DNA from: Pratylenchus scribneri
Lineage: Eukaryota > Nematoda > Chromadorea > Rhabditida > Pratylenchidae
Length of the DNA: 64,000 bases
Reading direction: 5' to 3'
Assembly (NCBI GenBank): GCA_030063045.1
Contig: JAQSEB010000037.1
Location: 1,612,001-1,676,000, forward strand
Part shown: in pieces, positions 60,058 through 64,000 of the stretch
How the letters are laid out: every line of letters starts with the position of its first letter
Position numbering within the stretch: the stretch's first letter is position 1
Translations under genes and position numbers: made by a program
Notes under the pieces: model-generated
Database searches by the model: none
What the model was told of the DNA's origin: nothing
What the model saw: the letters and a program-made list of their open reading frames with translations, nothing else

Positions 60058-60396
60058 CTATCAAAAAGCAAAGCAGGCAGACAAAATGGCCAATGCACGC
60101 CTACAAACTATCATGAAGCAAAGCAGGCAGACAAAATGGCCAATGCACGCCTACAAACTATCATGAAGCAAAGCAGGCAGACAGTGGCCAATGCACGCCT
60201 ACAAACTATCATGAAGCAAAGCAGGCAGACAAAATGGCCAATGCACGCCTACAAACTATCAAGAAGCAAAGCAGGCAGACAAAATGGCCAATGCACGCCT
60301 ACAAACTATCATGAAGCAAAGCAGGCAGACAAAATAGCCAATGCACGCCTACAAACTATCATGAAGCAACGCAGGCAGACAAAATGGCCAATGCAT
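60058..60396. repeat. 50-bp minisatellite, right part
   Basis: Nearly seven units of the same 50-bp repeat as 46312-47121, resuming at CTATCAAAAAGC after the LINE A-tail. One unit lacks AAAA before TGGCCAATG. It ends in GGCCAATGCATCC. Confidence 0.95.
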
Positions 60397-61451
60397 CCAA
60401 TTATTCAAAACCATTGTTCATTTGGAGAAGGAAAGAAATGCCTGAAGGTATTGGGATTTGGGGAGGCTTTCTTGGTGGCGAAACGCCTTGTCCCAACTAT
60501 TAAAATGGATTAGGAAATGGTTGGGCAAAAGACAATGCCCAAGGACTCAAAAAATGAACAAAAGGGTGGACAAGAATTGTAAATTGTGTGGGCAAACTGA
60601 TGGTGCCCAAAGACTCAAAATTGGTTGGGTTGACTCGCCCAAATTATTCCCTATTCCAACAAAATAAAGAAGAAAAGTTTTATTTGCCGGCAATTGGAAA
60701 ATAGGTGGAAATTCAATGGACAAAGTTGGTTGTTGTTGGGTATTTACAGCAGTGACTTGTTGGTGACGGAGAACCAAAAAGGTGAACAAGTGAATAGAAT
60801 GGATGTGGGGGAAGTCAAAATAGGCTTAGAAAAGGGCGGAGCAATGGATGATGGCCAAATGGCCTGTGGTGAGAAAAAGGTCAAATCGATGAAAAAGGGA
60901 GATGATTAAATGGAATAAATGTGGCAAAGAAGAGTGGGCAAATATGGAAAATTGGGGGTGCAAAAATGGGGGGAATAACAATGAAATTTATTAATCAAAT
61001 CCATCCAAAAATCCAATTTTGATCCATTCTTTTCCCTTCGCAAATGGCATTTGCGACAGAAGGCAAAAGAAAAGATTTTTTGTGCATTGTTTGAAATATT
61101 TAAAATATTCAAATTGAAGGAAAATTATTGGTCCGATAAGAAGATTGACAGCTTGCAGCGAAGTCTTCTACTTAAAAATCTGTTAATTTTGATTTTTAAT
61201 GTGAAAATTAAAGGCAGTTTTATGTTTAATTCATCGAGATTCTTCAATATAAATCTTCCGCGAATCCGCACGCATCAACAGATAAAACCAGAGAAAACTA
61301 ATAAGAATAATTATTAATTTATTTAATAAAAAGATGGAATTATATTTAAATAGATGGAAAAGCATTTATTTTGTTTGTCTTTTTAAAAATATTATTTTTA
61401 TCGTCCTCCTTCTTCATATCTTCTTTATTTTTGCATCGTCCCCATCATCGT
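60397..61451. other. Non-coding stretch
   Basis: I see no supported gene. The part at about 61270-61451 aligns with the flank of MSNSER pair 1 (40340-40407 joined to 41809-41908) and holds the unoccupied site of the 1.4-kb fold-back element. Confidence 0.55.
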
Positions 61452-61769
61452 TCACTGCTGCCCACCTTCCTGATCACGATTTCGACGATTTGCACGCCAT
61501 CGAGCCTGATTTTCGCGCTTTTTTCGGCGCCTTTCTTCCTCCATTTGCCTCAGTCCATCCTGCCGTCGTCTCACTTCTTCTTGTCGACGATTCAATTCTT
61601 CTCGTCGACGATTCTCTTCTTCTTGTCGACGATTCACTTCTTCTTGGCGACGATTCACTTCTTCCTGTCGACGATCCAATTCTTCCCGAAGCCGCCCCAA
61701 TTCTTCCAGACGTCGTCTGATTTCTCCCAGTTGGCGCACAATTTCCCGTTCTCGCTCTGAATTGGACAT
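61452..61769 (-). CDS. Small charged coiled-coil protein, MSNSER family member 3
   Basis: This single-exon ORF of 105 aa starts MSNSEREREIVRQLGE and ends NRRNRDQEGGQQ. It is the same length as the paralogue at 41909. The last 40 residues are almost identical to it, while residues 10-50 differ strongly. The heptad NRRQEEV recurs three to four times. TTTTCAG lies about 25 bp before the ATG. It diverges from member 4 across 754 bp. An overlapping antisense ORF with a hydrophobic start also exists. Function is unknown. Confidence 0.65.
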   Translation of the reverse strand: MSNSEREREIVRQLGEIRRRLEELGRLREELDRRQEEVNRRQEEVNRRQEEENRRREELNRRQEEVRRRQDGLRQMEEERRRKKRENQARWRANRRNRDQEGGQQ

Positions 61770-62523
61770 TTTTGATGCAAGGTTTAACAGATCTGAAAAG
61801 AAATTTAAATCTTTTAAAAGAATGAAATGATAAAAATGGGTTTTAAAATCGAGAATGAAAAAAAAGGAGGTGGGAGGGGCGAGTTGTGGTAGAGGAAAAC
61901 TTAAAAAAAAATTTTTGTTTCTTGTTATTTTATTTTAAATGAAAGACATTTACATCTATCCTTAATTGCCCAATTTTTAGTGAAATGATAGTCGTTAGCT
62001 TCAATAGAATAATTTGGAATGGAAAGGATGATTGAAAAATATGGCTTTTGGTATTGTACTTATTTTAGATTTGCTCAAATCACCCACTAATTTATTGGAA
62101 GATGAATAATGATTATTTCCTTACACTTTGATGGGATAGAAATGAATTTATCGAATGGACGGGTGGATGTGGAATTCGATTAAAAATGAATGAATGTGTG
62201 AATCAGCGATTGAATTATATAAACTTTTAATATCCTATATAATAAATAAATAATTTTTGATGAGTTTGTCTGTTTGTTTGTTAAGCGATTTTCTCCATGT
62301 TTTTAAGGATGGATTGAGCTGAAAAGTTTGATTAGGGTTTTTGGGGGTGTTGATTAAGACTGGCTAAATAAATGGTTTTTTGATTTGAGAATATATTGTA
62401 CCATTCTTAGAAATCGGTTTGGTTTTGACCTTTTTATTTTTATTTTCTAATATGCATATTTTTACAATTTTATCCTTCAAACTTGACTAAAATTCCTTTT
62501 CAGCACAAAATATTGCATCAAAT
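61770..62523. promoter_or_regulatory. Intergenic region of divergent MSNSER pair 2
   Basis: This 754-bp region separates divergent starts. Blocks at about 62070-62103 and 62122-62225 resemble 42480-42530 and 42830-42960 in pair 1, in the same order. Both flanking genes have a pyrimidine tract and AG 20-25 bp before the ATG. Confidence 0.45.
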
Positions 62524-62841
62524 ATGTCCAATTCTGAACGTGATCGCCGACGACAACAACTTATTGAACTTACACGGGCGGAGCTAGCTCGTCTAGAAGA
62601 AGCAAATCGTCAACGGCAGGAAGTACTTCGTCAGCAGGAAGATGCACTTCGTCAACAGGAAGAAGCACTTCGCCAACAGGAACAAGCACGTCGTCAGCAG
62701 GAACAAGAAGTGAGGCGACAGGAACGAGAAGTGGCTCGCCGGGAGGATGAAGAACTTCGTCGTCAAAATCGACAGCGAGAACAATGGCGTGTGCGACACC
62801 AACGCCGTCGTGACCGTGATCAGCAAGATGGACAACAGTAA
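62524..62841 (+). CDS. Small charged coiled-coil protein, MSNSER family member 4
   Basis: This single-exon ORF of 105 aa starts MSNSERDRRRQQLIEL and ends RRDRDQQDGQQ. The helical middle is built on RQQEEAL and RRQEREV. The segment REVARREDEELRRQNRQREQWR is identical to member 2 at 43884, while residues 9-40 differ. An acceptor (CCTTTTCAG) and the shared AATATTGCATCAAATATG context precede the start. No signal peptide or known domain. Function is unknown. Confidence 0.65.
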   Translation: MSNSERDRRRQQLIELTRAELARLEEANRQRQEVLRQQEDALRQQEEALRQQEQARRQQEQEVRRQEREVARREDEELRRQNRQREQWRVRHQRRRDRDQQDGQQ

Positions 62842-63263
62842 ATGATTGTGATTTTGAGGATGAGGACAATTTGATAATAAAGAATGATGAAAAGATGAAA
62901 AAACAAATCAATGCTTTCCTATTTCATTAAATGTCGACTTCCAAAATCGAATAATTAGAATAATTAAAGTTGTAAAATAATAAGTTTAATTTTTCATTTT
63001 CAAATAAATAAGATAAAAATAGTGTAAAGATAGGGTTTTTTCTTATTTGTGTACGAGTTGCAAATGTACGAGTTGCCTTGACACCTATACGTGGACCATG
63101 ACGTTGCAAATTTGTTAAAATATTATTCAATTTATTTTAATTGAAGCACGGGAAATTTATATTATTTAATAGAGTCCGGACCCGGTCCGGAAAAATTTTG
63201 AATAAAAACCCGGGCCCGGCAAATCTGAAAAACCGGACTCTATTATTTAATTTTATTTTAAGG
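62842..63263. other. Intergenic region with a small GC-rich inverted repeat
   Basis: AT-rich spacer. At 63168-63244 AATAGAGTCCGG is matched by CCGGACTCTATT around a GGACCCGGTCC / CCCGGGCCCGG core, a MITE-like hairpin 20 bp before the ERO1-like ORF. Confidence 0.5.
63168..63244. mobile_element. 77-bp GC-rich hairpin (mini-MITE)
   Basis: Terminal 12-bp perfect inverted repeats (AATAGAGTCCGG / CCGGACTCTATT) enclose GC-rich partial palindromes, with TTATTTAA-like flanks. No coding capacity. Confidence 0.5.
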
Positions 63264-63503
63264 ATGAATAAACTGGTTTATCTATTCCTTGGATTTATAA
63301 TTATTTTACCAATTTTGTCACAATTCAATAATCCTCACTCAACATGCTTCTGCAAAATTGGCGAGATTATTGACAATTGCGTTTGTAACGAAAAATCAAT
63401 TGATGTTTTCAACAATGCCAAAATATATCCGGCATTACAATCAATTCTTCAGAAAGAGCCATTTTTTTCATATGTTGATAATAAATCGATTTTAATTAAT
63501 TAG
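63264..63503 (+). CDS. ERO1 N-terminal fragment, 80 aa, with signal peptide
   Basis: The ORF of 80 aa begins with a clear signal peptide (residues 1-19, LFLGFIIILPILS). It then has CFCKIGEIIDNCVCNEKSID and FNNAKIYPALQSIL, which match the start of the ER thiol oxidase ERO1 (two CxC pairs, then DxFNN). The similarity fades after PFFSY and the frame stops at YVDNKSILIN. No downstream ERO1 exon (the CPFW block or the CxxCxxC active site) is seen before the SHQ1 start at 63694. An AATAAA lies about 20 bp after the stop. A GT after FFSY could be a donor, but no partner exon is visible. It is either a truncated pseudogene fragment or a short secreted derivative. Confidence 0.6.
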   Translation: MNKLVYLFLGFIIILPILSQFNNPHSTCFCKIGEIIDNCVCNEKSIDVFNNAKIYPALQSILQKEPFFSYVDNKSILIN

Positions 63504-63693
63504 ATACCTATTTGTTTTTAAATAAAATGTATTAAGCAGAATTACCTAATGATTTTTGATTTCCATTTCCAATCCATCTTTCCTAGAAAAAGGAATGAAA
63601 ATGAATTTATAAGAGAATAGGAAGTTTTTTAACTCGCGATTGGGTAATTCACCGCAGAATTAAAATTTATAATTTTTGGTAGATCAATAAGAA

Positions 63694-64000
63694 ATGATTA
63701 CTCCAACATTTCAATTGGAACAAAATGATAAGCATTTAATTATTAAAATCCGTGCCCCACATTGCAAATTGTCGGATGCTGAGATCAATTATGGCGGCGA
63801 TGTTTTCCTATTCCATGCAAGCCCCTATTTTCTTCGACTATTCCTGACTGGGGAAGTTGTTGAGGATGATGGAATATGCAATTATAATTGTGATGAAGGT
63901 TTATATTTTGCAATTTTAAATAAATACTAATTAATTTTTAAGGCCAATTCACAATTTGCATGTTAAAGAAGCAACCGGGCGAATATTTTCCAAAACTTGA
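63694..64000 (+). CDS. SHQ1 homologue, N-terminus (continues beyond window)
   Basis: Exon 1 is 63694-63898 and exon 2 starts at 63943, joining in phase (DEG then QFTICMLKK) and running off the window. The first residues MITPTFQLEQNDKHLIIKIR, with FLFHASPYFLRLFLTGEVVEDDG, match the N-terminal CS-like domain of SHQ1, the chaperone that protects dyskerin/CBF5 during H/ACA snoRNP assembly in the nucleus and cytoplasm. Only about 87 residues are visible. The start is set by the family's conserved opening. It is 190 bp downstream of the ERO1-like ORF on the same strand. Confidence 0.85.

Noticed and set aside
61051..61317. 88-codon plus-strand ORF
   Set aside because: AT-rich, no similarity, and it runs into the duplicated flank of the MITE empty site.

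Overview
The window reads as nuclear DNA of a nematode. It is AT-rich, its genes are broken into many short exons with GT-AG introns (acceptors mostly TTTCAG or TTTTAAG), and the conserved proteins have metazoan or nematode-type relatives. Word composition and TE content fit a tylenchine (plant-parasitic type) nematode, but that placement is inference. All coordinates and exon phases were worked out by eye.

The left half (1-32.3 kb) is a gene region. It holds a 10-exon C2H2 zinc-finger gene (5749-13082), an 8-exon proline-rich coiled-coil gene (15339-18867), a 20-exon REXO1/EloA-BP1-like RNA exonuclease on the minus strand (19779-26741), and a 19-exon M16 metallopeptidase (27367-32295). The exonuclease and peptidase genes diverge from a 625-bp intergenic region. 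The peptidase gene is phase-perfect except for one in-frame TAA.

At 32.3-38.7 kb lies a second, intron-containing copy of the zinc-finger locus. It begins a few bases after the peptidase stop codon, lacks the start region and carries several frame breaks, so it is a pseudogene. Differences between the copies date insertions and minisatellite changes. At 39.2-41.8 kb are two fold-back DNA elements. The second has TA target duplications, and a paralogous empty site lies near 61.36 kb.

From 41.8 to 62.9 kb a divergent pair of very small charged coiled-coil genes (105-106 aa, starting MSNSER and ending GQQ) occurs twice (41909/43884 and 61452/62524). Between the two pairs sits a degenerate gag and a five-layer nest: a 50-bp minisatellite is split by a LINE, the LINE by a solo LTR, that LTR by a BEL/Pao-like Gag-only element, and that element's LTR by a second Gag-only element. 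Target-site duplications at three junctions fix the order. Both LTR elements have a single long Gag ORF, a PBS and a polypurine tract, but no reverse transcriptase or integrase. They look like non-autonomous Gag-carrying LTR elements.

The right end holds an 80-aa ORF matching only the N-terminus of ERO1 (63264-63503) and the first two exons of a SHQ1 homologue (63694 to the window edge).
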